From Leishmania martiniquensis (Eukaryota > Euglenozoa > Kinetoplastea > Trypanosomatida > Trypanosomatidae), in NCBI RefSeq assembly GCF_017916325.1, contig NC_090161.1:769001-833000 (forward strand): a DNA stretch of 64,000 bases. Reading direction: 5' to 3'. The notes below the pieces were generated by a model. The model saw only the letters and a list, made by a program, of their open reading frames with translations, made no database searches and had not been told where the DNA came from. Of this stretch, positions 10,513-18,565 are shown one piece after another. Position 1 is the first letter of the stretch; every line of letters begins with the position of its first letter. Both the position numbers and the translations under genes were made by a program.

Positions 10513-10602
10513 ACGACGACTAAGACAACAGCAACCACACACACACACACACACAACACAGGATAGCAGCAGCGTACGGGACTCCTCGGGGCAACATACG
10601 AA

Positions 10603-11544
10603 ATGGGTGGCGAGTCGAGCAAACACTCCAGCTCCTCAGCTAACGTCCGCGGCCGTGAGAAGAAGCGGGGCATTCTGTCCACTTCCCTCACGGGGGTGGA
10701 CTGCCGCGCCGTTGCGCTCAATGAGCGCACGGCTCGGTTTGGGCCCCCATTTGGCGACGTCCCTGAGTACATCCCACCGTCACCGGTTCGGTGCGTTGCG
10801 TCGCCGATCCCGCCGAGCAGTTCGCTGGATCCGTCACTGACGTGGATACTGGACACAGAGGCGGTTCTCATCACGGAGTGGAACCGCGATCTGCAGGGGG
10901 GTGGCGCTCCTAGCCCTGCCGCACTTGGGGTGCTGCAAGGACGCGAGGCAGCAGGGGCAGACTCAAAGTTTCTCGGGACGAGAACGCTGCCGCAAAGCAC
11001 CGCGAGTACGGTTGCCTCTAACACACCCGGGCTGACCTCTTCGTCCACATGCCCGCCCTTGTCAGGCCCCCCGTCGCCGATGCATGTGCAATCCTCCTCT
11101 GGAGTGTCACTGGCCTGCGACTCGGTGGCCGTGACACGAGGGCGCAGCACTGGCATGGCCTTGCGCGTCCCGACCACGTGGTCCCACTCAAAGTCATCCT
11201 GCGCGGTGGCCTCTTCAAAGGGGGTGACCAGCCCAGTGAGCTCCGAGGCACCACCATGTGACCCTGCGGAGGGAGCTTCATCGGTGGTCGTGTCGGTGCT
11301 GCCGGTCGGCATAGACTACTTCCGTGCCTTGCAGTCGCGTTGGCAGGCCCTAGCTCAGCGCTCACTGCCGCCACCAGCTGACGAGGAGGACCTCAACGAC
11401 TCTGTCATCCTCGAGGCAGTTTCTGAGGCCAATGGCGACGTGCTAAGCCCACCGGTACCGCTCGGGTACATGATTGATCTCTTCGTACCTCAGTGGCGGT
11501 CGGAGGGGCTCTACGAGGCAGCGCAGGACTACCAACACCGCTGA
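10603..11544 (+). CDS. Unrecognised trypanosomatid protein A with N-myristoylation signal
   Basis: The product has 313 residues. The N-terminus MGGESSKHSS fits the N-myristoyltransferase pattern (Gly2, Ser6, Lys7), so membrane attachment is likely; no Cys lies nearby for palmitoylation. Three blocks are shared with the protein encoded at 14663: TWILDTEAVLITEW (Trp81), PVGIDYFRALQSRW (from 234), and PPVPLGYMIDLF followed by QWRSEGLYE (from 283). The stretch between is Ser/Pro/Thr-rich and divergent. I know no function for these blocks. Coding status rests on the paralogy, which holds only in this frame, and on a good start context. A reverse-strand frame of 306 codons over the same DNA has no such support. 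The gene is flanked by the two R1 copies (8228 and 11705). Confidence 0.85.
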   Translation: MGGESSKHSSSSANVRGREKKRGILSTSLTGVDCRAVALNERTARFGPPFGDVPEYIPPSPVRCVASPIPPSSSLDPSLTWILDTEAVLITEWNRDLQGGGAPSPAALGVLQGREAAGADSKFLGTRTLPQSTASTVASNTPGLTSSSTCPPLSGPPSPMHVQSSSGVSLACDSVAVTRGRSTGMALRVPTTWSHSKSSCAVASSKGVTSPVSSEAPPCDPAEGASSVVVSVLPVGIDYFRALQSRWQALAQRSLPPPADEEDLNDSVILEAVSEANGDVLSPPVPLGYMIDLFVPQWRSEGLYEAAQDYQHR

Positions 11545-11704
11545 CGTCACTCGAGGTTCGCACACTTGTGATTGGAAGGGCCTTCTTCCCCTTCTCATGG
11601 TAAAGGCCGCTCTTTTCGGACATCCGCCTGGGGTGCTTCTGAGCGTGTGAGCGTTATCCCACAGCGGCCATTGTGGTCGTGTGCGGGCCTCTGTCTGTTT
11701 CTTG

Positions 11705-12290
11705 GGGATGGGTTGGGGGGACCCCCCCCTCAGTGTGCGGGGGCATCAGGGCTTCCCTCACCGTCGCCCTTGGGGGTGTTGAGGCCGAGCAGAGCCCTCC
11801 TCCTCCTCGCCGTCCTCTGCCAATTCGGGCCCGCCCTCTGGCGGTGAGAGGGCAAGGGGGGAGAAGCTCTGATGCACGTTGCAATGCAGCTACCGGCTGT
11901 TCGGCCGTGGGCGGCGTTGCGTCGGAGTGGCCTGCGACAGGGAGCATGATAATGCCACGCACGCGACGGGCAGAGCGTCGGTGCGGCTCGAATGCATTGC
12001 ACCCGATCCTCTCTGCTTACTGCTCTGAGGAGCCTGAGCCGCCGTGGGAGGGGAGCGCCCCCAGTGGCGAGCGGCATAACGGGCGCCGCTGTCTGGCGGT
12101 CTGCGAGGCGGGGGGATGGGTAGAGCCCGAGGCCGAGATGGTACTCGGGAAGATGAGTTGGGTGCTCTGGTGGGCCGCGCGCCTACACTGCTGCTGCGCG
12201 CGACGTGAGCCCTGCGGCAAGGCCCGGCAGAGCGGAGTCGCAGCGCACGCGTTGAGTCGGGCTCCAATTAAAGAGGGAAAGCAGACACTC
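11705..12290 (+). mobile_element. SIDER-like degenerate retroposon (includes R1 copy 2 at 11705-11883)
   Basis: The first 179 bp repeat the element at 8228-8404. The block then runs through GC-rich non-coding sequence to an A-rich end (AATTAAAGAGGGAAAGCAG, about 12266-12284). Its length near 585 bp, its place in a 3' UTR, the absence of a meaningful frame and the A-rich 3' end fit SIDER2-type elements. Such elements are known to influence mRNA stability in Leishmania. No consensus was aligned, and the borders beyond the shared part are estimates. Confidence 0.5.
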
Positions 12291-12294
12291 GAAA

Positions 12295-12996
12295 GGTGTC
12301 GCCGTGAACCGTGAGCGCTGACGACCGACTCTCCTCCCTTCCCTCAAAGGCCACTGAGTCAGTGTGCGAGGCCCTGCGGGCGCACGCGTTGCCCTCTCCT
12401 TGTCGGATCCGTTTACACATATATGTGTGTGTGTGTAAGCGCTGCTAGCCGGGCAGAGGAGGAGGAGGGGGGGCGAGTGGGGGCACAGCGGTGCGGCGAG
12501 TCGGATCGCCGACTGCGTTTGCGCTCTTCTTTCGTTGCGCAGGTCGAGTCGCCGCCTTTGCGGTACCGCTCAGCGTCACGTGCTGCTTGCACTTCCTTTG
12601 AGAGCGTGCTTTGGCGGCCTGATGGTGTGCCCTCTGTCCGTCTGTCTCGCCATAATGACTGGCCGTGCCTCCCGTGCTGGACCTGCCCACGCGGCCCCCC
12701 TCGCGTCTCTCACTCGGCGGGAGAGCAAGCTGGAGGAGCAGGCGGCCCGCACTCCTGTCCGTGGCGCAAAGACATCATATACGCGTGTCTGTGGGCTTGC
12801 TGGGTGCTGCACTCTTGCACCCACGGCGACGGCCTCGGCGTCAGCGGCGCGGGCGAACACCGGCCTCGAGGCCGGACCGATTGCGAGCGCTGTGCGGACT
12901 TGCTGATGGCATCGGGCGCGGTCTCCTCTCTTCTTCCTTTCAGACACGCACACGCACACAGATGTGCGGATGAAGAGAGGGAGGATGCCGCTCTCT
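12295..12996 (+). repeat. Repeat R2 copy 1 (702 bp direct repeat)
   Basis: By eye this is identical over its full 702 bp, without indels, to 22507-23208 (constant offset 10,212). It contains a palindromic ACACATATATGTGT core with a TG run (about 12415-12436), a 16 bp palindrome (12860-12875) and a pyrimidine tract ending in CAG at 12941-12943 that looks like a splice acceptor. No convincing protein frame is present. Confidence 0.95.
12415..12436 (+). repeat. (CA/TA)-(TG)n microsatellite inside R2
   Basis: A short ACACATATATGTGTGTG-type module. The same sequence occurs in the second R2 copy. Confidence 0.8.
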
Positions 12997-14477
12997 TGGT
13001 GTGTGTGCTTGTGTAGATCGACGCTCGCATACGGAGACGGACACACGGGCAGCGGGTGTTTAATCCATCAGCTATGCCGTCTCTTCCTAATATGGCGAAG
13101 TCGTGTGCGCCTGCCCTCCGTGTCGTGGCCCTTTTTTTGTGTTGGAGAGGCAGTGTGGCTCTCTGTTTCTTCCCGCGCATGCCGCACGGAGGGCTCAGCT
13201 ACTCCCTGCTGCGCGCGTGGTGGTCGATGAGGATGACGGCGGTACGTGGCACAGTCGCAAGAGCACAACCGAGCAAGAGTCTTTAGGAAGAGGTCGGCGG
13301 AGAGGGGGCAAAGGCTCGAGAAGGGGAAGGGGTCGCGAGACGTTGATGGGGAAAGAGGTGTCGATGCGGGCGGCAAATTGCTGAAAGGCGGGTGGACTTC
13401 ACAGCTCTCTCTCTCTTTGTGTACTGTGCTTATAGTGTGCGGCACGCTGCGCGCTGTCACTTTCACCCGTCTCCTCATTGCCTCTGTTCCCTCTCTCTTG
13501 TTCTCCATCCTCTTTCCTCCCTTGTGTATGCCCTCTTGCTACTGTCAGCGTTGCTTTTTTTTCCGGTCTCCTTTCTGGGTGGGGTCGAATGCGTACGCTC
13601 GGGCTGCTTGACGCGATTTCTGCCGTCTCGATGACGAAGCCATTCGTGCTGCCTGAAGAGAAGAGTGCTTTGCGTGGCTCGTGCTGCTGCTTCGCTGACG
13701 AACGGTGAATTTCGGGCTATGCGATCCAATTGGGATGCAGACGGACTCGTGTGCTCGCCCGCATTTTGTTACTGTACGTTTTCCTCCTCGTGCACCGCCG
13801 CCGTCTCTGCGTCCGTCTCGCTCGTTTGCTGGGCGCCTTTGGTGCTTCATCGATGCCCCGCTTCGCCTCGCCCCCATCTTGTGCGGGTGCGGGACGGGTG
13901 GTGGACGGCTGTCGTGCAGTTCAGGGAGGAGAGCGGGGCCATTTATCCCCCTCCCTTGTAGCAACAAAATGCGCTCGGCGGACCGAGGAGGGGAGAGGAA
14001 GTCGGTCGGCTCCGCTTTCTGTTGGCCTTTCATTGATGGTCGTCTGTGCTTATGGTGCCTGTTTCAGACAGTAATCTCTTTCGCGAGCGCGCACGAAGAC
14101 GAAAGGCATAGAGGGTGCGCGCCCTGCAGCGAGCGGGGGAACAACGAGGCAGCCGACTGGCGTCAGAAGGGGCAGGGGGGAGGAAGTGTGAGATTCGCTT
14201 CTGCCGTGCTTGGTGCCCTCCTTCTCGATGCCTCTCTGACGTGTGTTGCACCGTGCCTGATGCGTTGAGTGCTCCGTCTTCCTTTCAGGGAAGCGCTCGT
14301 GTCGTCTGTGACAACACAGGGGTATAACGGTGCCAATTCTTGCTTCTCTTTGTGCTTGGATAGAGATGCGTCACAGCAGCGCTTCATCAGGGTTGATGAT
14401 GACCGCCTCTCTTCCTCTCTCACGTTCCCAAACATTCTCGTGCGCGTGTGCGCTTTTGTTTGTTCAGTGCTGCTGGC

Positions 14478-14517
14478 CTTCCATCTCTTCCCTCTTTTTT
14501 TTTGTTGGCCTGCCGAG
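14478..14517 (+). promoter_or_regulatory. Predicted trans-splice acceptor for tandem paralogue B
   Basis: A strong tract (CTTCCATCTCTTCCC followed by T9, about 14478-14504) precedes an AG at 14516-14517. It lies inside the reading frame that opens at a GTG at 14330, which argues that frame is not translated from there. It places the start at the first in-frame ATG, 14663. Confidence 0.6.
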
Positions 14518-14662
14518 TTCGCCGTTACACACACACACACAGACACAGACGAGCTCGCCGTGTGGTGCCGTATACGGCCACTCTCATTCACCTTCTCCAC
14601 AAATCACAACGACGGGCATTCATTCCTCTGCTGTTCGCGTGCCCGATGACCCGCGTGGGTGT

Positions 14663-15397
14663 ATGCCAACTCCCATCGATGTCAGCGCGGCACGCGACGT
14701 AACAATCTCGTGGCTCTCGCACGCCGAGTCTGTCCTCGTGCTCGAATGGGCAGAGGAGGGGCGGGCTCAGCAGGCGCAGCTGCAGGCACAAAGCCAGGAT
14801 GTAAAAGAAACGCAGCAGCGGCCAGCGACCACTGCGGACGCTCTCCTGGCAGAGGCCGTTGCCGCCGGACTGCGCTACACTGGTGGCGCCTCGTCATCGT
14901 GCTCTTTCTCGTCCTCTGCGGACGACCCTGATGAGGAGCGTCGTACTCAGGGACTGGTCCCTCTCCACTGTGATCACACACCCTTTCCTTTCCATCGAAG
15001 CAGTGGTGTTGTCTTTGCGTTGCCGCCGGGCAGCGGCGGTCGCGCTTCTCCTGCAGTGAGCGCGGCGATGCCATCAGATTGCGGCGAATGGGCGCCCGGC
15101 GTGATAGACAAAGTTCCTGTTGGGGCCGACTATTATGCGGCCTTGCAGAAGGCATGGGCTCGCACGCCGGAGCAGCCGCCAAGGCTGCCGCCGCTTGCCA
15201 CGGAGTCGGAGGTGAACCTCGCCGACATCGAAGAAGTGCTCTCTGGTGACTCAGACTACGAGGAGCTACGCCCGCCGGTGCCCCTGGGGCTCATGATCAG
15301 TTACTTCACTGTTGATTGGCGTGATAGCGGGCTGTACGATGTCGTACAGAGGCGGGAGGAGACGCTGCTGCAGCAATCCTCCAAGAGGGGACTCTAG
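14663..15397 (+). CDS. Unrecognised trypanosomatid protein B, paralogue of the protein at 10603
   Basis: The product has 244 residues from the ATG at 14663. The frame is open upstream to a GTG at 14330, but that part translates to Cys/Phe/Ser and His-Thr low complexity and contains the predicted splice acceptor. Blocks shared with the upstream paralogue are ISWLSHAESVLVLEW (Trp17), PVGADYYAALQKAW (from 152), and PPVPLGLMISYF followed by DWRDSGLYD (from 204), in the same order and spacing class. Unlike its neighbour it lacks an N-terminal Gly and the first 70 or so residues, so no myristoylation is expected. The middle is Gln/Ala-rich, then Ser-rich. The two look like an old tandem duplication now strongly diverged. 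Function is unknown; a strong hairpin follows in the 3' UTR. Confidence 0.8.
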   Translation: MPTPIDVSAARDVTISWLSHAESVLVLEWAEEGRAQQAQLQAQSQDVKETQQRPATTADALLAEAVAAGLRYTGGASSSCSFSSSADDPDEERRTQGLVPLHCDHTPFPFHRSSGVVFALPPGSGGRASPAVSAAMPSDCGEWAPGVIDKVPVGADYYAALQKAWARTPEQPPRLPPLATESEVNLADIEEVLSGDSDYEELRPPVPLGLMISYFTVDWRDSGLYDVVQRREETLLQQSSKRGL

Positions 15398-15541
15398 AAG
15401 CGAAGGGCGGAGGCTGGGGAGAGACTTGTAAAAGAGGGGAAGGGTAGCGGTGATGAGGCGTGCAGGCGGAGCGGAGGCCCGAAAGATATGGGTGATCGCC
15501 ACCCCCCTTCCTTCCCTTTCTCTTTGTGTGGTGGTGTGGCC

Positions 15542-15570
15542 GCCTCCCCCACCCGTGGGGTGGGGGAGGC
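15542..15570 (+). repeat. Perfect inverted repeat (13 bp stem, 3 nt loop)
   Basis: GCCTCCCCCACCC, then GTG, then GGGTGGGGGAGGC. It would form a very stable GC-rich hairpin in the transcript about 150 nt after the stop codon of paralogue B. Confidence 0.95.
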
Positions 15571-16169
15571 TGTTATCGTTGATCTTCAGATGCGAGTGCA
15601 ACATTTCTCTGAAGCAGATCCTCTGCTCCCCTTCCCCCTTCTCCGTTTTCCCCATATGTTCGCCTATGCACATGTGCATGTGCGCGTATGTGTGCGTGCG
15701 TGTGTGTGTGTGCTTTCTCTTTGGTGTGTTTTCGTTTTCTAAAAAGAAGTTTTTTTATAGCTTTCCTCTTCCTGATCCAAGCGGATTGTGCGTGATGGGC
15801 GCTCGATGACACGGTGATGGTGCTGCTGTGGTACCTCATCGGGCTTCTGGTGCGGATGTAGATAGAAGAGGTCCCCCCTCCTCCTCTCGCCCCTCTCCCC
15901 TCTCCTCCTCTTTGCCCTGCCGCACTTCTCATTCGCTTCCCGACACGCCTTTTTTTAATAACTTGATGTCGTTAGCGTTGCTCTCCCCCCTCTCTTACAC
16001 GTTCTCTCCTCCTCCTCCGCCCGACAGCGAAGGCGCGCGTAGGTGTGTCCAATGCCACGATGGCCTTTGCCTCACCCCCTCGTTCTTCTTTCTGCCCCTC
16101 TCTGTGTGGTGGTGTGTGCTTGATCCATGTGCCGTTCACAGTGAAGGGAAGCAGAAGAATCGTACGCAC

Positions 16170-16189
16170 ATATATATATATATATATAT
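16170..16189 (+). repeat. (TA)n microsatellite
   Basis: About ten uninterrupted AT dinucleotides in the spacer upstream of the phosphatase gene. Confidence 0.95.
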
Positions 16190-18352
16190 GAGTGAGAAGC
16201 GGAGCACCAGACAGAAAACGGACTCCGATGGTGTCGGGGGGGAGGGTGAGGCAGGGATCGGGTGCACGCTGCGCTTTTTTTTCCCGGCTCGATTCCACTG
16301 CCGCGGCGACTGACGGGGGTAGAAATTGGATGGCAGTCAGCCAAAGGGTGTGCGAGGGAGCGAAAGAGATGTGCTGCTATTGTGATTATGTGTCCCGCGC
16401 GGGGGAAGGGGGGAGGTAATGGGCAGGAGAAGAGCGAGGACGGTCAGCTAGAGTGCATGGTTGCGTCTTCCTTTCGCGCACTGCAGGCTTCCACTGAATG
16501 GCAAGGGCACGCGATTCATCGGCCACGATTGCACCGGTCTGCCGCCTTCGCTCTCCCTCTCGGCGCACACGCATATTTTCATCTCCAGGCTCTCCTGTTG
16601 GTGGCTGCGGGGCTCTCTTTCTCTGTGTGCGTGTTTGCGTTGACGTACTTGGTTAATGCAGGCGCGCCTGCATATTTAATGTGGGCACGGTGGAACAGAT
16701 GATACGACCATCAAAGAGGCTTAAAGACGCAACCCCCATCAAGAAACGAAACAAAAATGGGAGAGAGGGCCTCTGCCGAGTCGGCTGACTCCTCGGCATA
16801 GAAGACCACTGGGCGTGGCGCTGGCGCGCATATGTGCACCCCTCTCTGCCTCTTTTTTTCTTTCTTTCTTCGAGGGCCTCTCACGTTCGACGAACACGAC
16901 TGTCGATCTCGTCTCATGGCCACGATAGGAAAGAGAGGGAGGCGTGCAGAGCCATGAGCGCGGGAGGAGGAGGTGGAAGGGCGAGGAAAACGGCATCGAC
17001 AGCATCGGGGTTGCCGGGCGGTACTGCAGGCAGCAATGCCGCGCAGAGGAAAAGGCACTCACGCCGCAGTTTTCGACCCCCTTTTTTCTATAAAAAAACG
17101 AACCGTTTAGCTTGTGGATGGCAAGACTCTCGCGCTTCTGCTTTCCTTCGTCATACGGTGCTGATGCGGGCCCGACTTCTCCATCGCGGCCCTCTTGGGC
17201 TCATCACAGTGTGTGCGTGTGTGTGTGCGGGGGGGAGGGGTGCTGATTGAGCTGTGAGCTTCGACGAGCTCTCCGGAGCACACGTGCCGATGTCCGCCTC
17301 GTTCCATACCTTTCCATTTTGCCCGCCGATCCTGCTCTCCTCTTCTTTTTTTAACCCTCAACGGCGTCCCTCCCTCTGCTACCCTCCCCTTTACTCCGGC
17401 CGTCTCTGCCTCCCCCCTTCACGCCCCTCTTCTCTTCCGTTGCGGCTTCTTCTCCCATCTCGCGTCATGCGCAACACGTGTATGAGAAACGCTAGAAACA
17501 CACACATACACACACACACACACTGTGGCACACGTGTGCGCGCATCGCTCCACCGCACGTCACATTTCCTTTGGCCTCCATCCATCTCTTCCTCCTCCAC
17601 ACTTACGAGAGACACGCAGCACAGGCGAGCGAGAAGAGAGAAACCCCTTTCATCTCCCCCTCTCTCTCTGAGGCGCTAACACAGACGGAAGCCCATTCCT
17701 GGAGACAGAGAGGGAGGAGCGCGGGGAACAAGTTCTTTGACCACAGAAGCGACGGATAAGTTAAGCTCCACACGCCAAGTGTGCGAATCACCTACTTTAA
17801 TAGAATACGAAACGAAGCCTAAGCAAAGAGGTCCGGAGAGGGTGGACGGCTTAGAGGAACCTACCGGGTAAGAGAGAGAGAATAGGGGAGGAGGCGGTGG
17901 TGGTGCACACACACACACACACATCCATACGCGCATTCCCCGGCGGCGCACGTCTGGACCCCCCTTTCCTTGCGAACTCCCGCTCCCCTGTCACCGCATT
18001 TCCATCCTCTTGACCCCGACTCCCCTCTTCCCCAGTGTCTACTTGTTCGTGCAGCGGAGCTCGCTAGCGAACACTGCGCTATCTCCCTTCCCCCTCCCCC
18101 TTCGCTTTATTCTGTCTCGCCGTGTGCGTTTGCCATCACCTTGCGCTATTGCCTCACCCTTTGCCGGCGCCGGCCCTCCCCGGTGCCCCCCCCTCTCTTC
18201 TCTACGATTGAAGTGCGCCTGGAGTGCTTTTTCGCTTCCTCCTCGCGGGCAGTGTTGGCGTGTGTGCGTGTATATGTATGTATGTGTGTGTGTGCGCTCT
18301 CTCTGTTTCTGTTCGCGTCTTCCGTTGTTTTAGTGTTCGATCCCATTTTGCC

Positions 18353-18406
18353 CTCTTTTTTTCTTCGTTCGCTTTCACTCCCATTTTTTTTAAATTCGAT
18401 TAAAAG
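18353..18406 (+). promoter_or_regulatory. Predicted trans-splice acceptor for the phosphatase gene
   Basis: T-rich tracts at 18353-18391 are followed by an AG at 18405-18406, 160 nt before the ATG at 18566. Later AGs make nearby alternatives possible. Confidence 0.5.
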
Positions 18407-18565
18407 AGCGCTTTCGCCGCTTCACGTCTTTTCGCTGGTCACGTGCACGAGCGCCATACGCAGTGACGTCTCCCTTCCCCTCCTCCTCTCCCCCCGACAC
18501 CCGACACCCGATACCGCCGCTGTGCGAGACAGCGTATCGCTCCGGTACACTTCAGAGAGCTTCGC

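Larger units (their letters stand above)
8019..10602 (+). other. Intergenic spacer, 2.6 kb, no gene seen
   Basis: The spacer consists of the SUMO protease 3' UTR and the 5' region of the next gene. It has copy 1 of a repeated element (8228-8404), several (CA)n runs (about 8755-8773, 9626-9643, 10347-10360, 10537-10556), a GGA-rich stretch near 9050 and a (TA)/(TG) module near 10262-10290. Open frames here translate into His-Thr or Ser-Pro-Leu low-complexity sequence and are not credible genes. Confidence 0.7.
11545..14662 (+). other. Intergenic spacer, 3.1 kb, with SIDER-like block and 702 bp repeat copy 1
   Basis: This spacer holds the 3' UTR of paralogue A and the 5' region of paralogue B. 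It contains the SIDER-like block 11705-12290, directly followed by repeat R2 copy 1 (12295-12996). The part from 13000 to 14470 has no credible gene. Confidence 0.7.
15398..18565 (+). other. Intergenic spacer, 3.2 kb, no gene seen
   Basis: The spacer has a perfect 13 bp hairpin (15542-15570), a (TA)n run (16170-16189), (CA)n runs near 17511 and 17909, and a (TG)n run near 18280. A 98-codon frame from the ATG at 16954 follows a pyrimidine tract but has no recognisable content. Confidence 0.65.

Noticed and set aside
10392..11312. 306-codon open frame on the - strand
   Set aside because: It lies over the gene at 10603 on the + strand, whose frame is supported by paralogy with the gene at 14663; the rest of the window is transcribed only on +.
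12423..13016. Open frames inside R2, repeated in the second copy
   Set aside because: Their identity in both copies only reflects DNA identity; they open with a TG-repeat-derived stretch, and codon content is not protein-like.
16262..16702. 146-codon frame with a hydrophobic C-terminal stretch
   Set aside because: It opens at a GTG; the hydrophobic part comes from CT/TG-rich spacer sequence, and there is no supporting splice arrangement.
16954..17250. 98-codon frame from an ATG at 16954 in the 15398-18565 spacer
   Set aside because: It has a pyrimidine tract upstream but no recognisable motif, and composition is like the surrounding spacer. Kept only as a possibility.
18325..18345. GTTCGATCCC, resembling a tRNA B box
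   Set aside because: No A box, acceptor stem or cloverleaf could be built around it.
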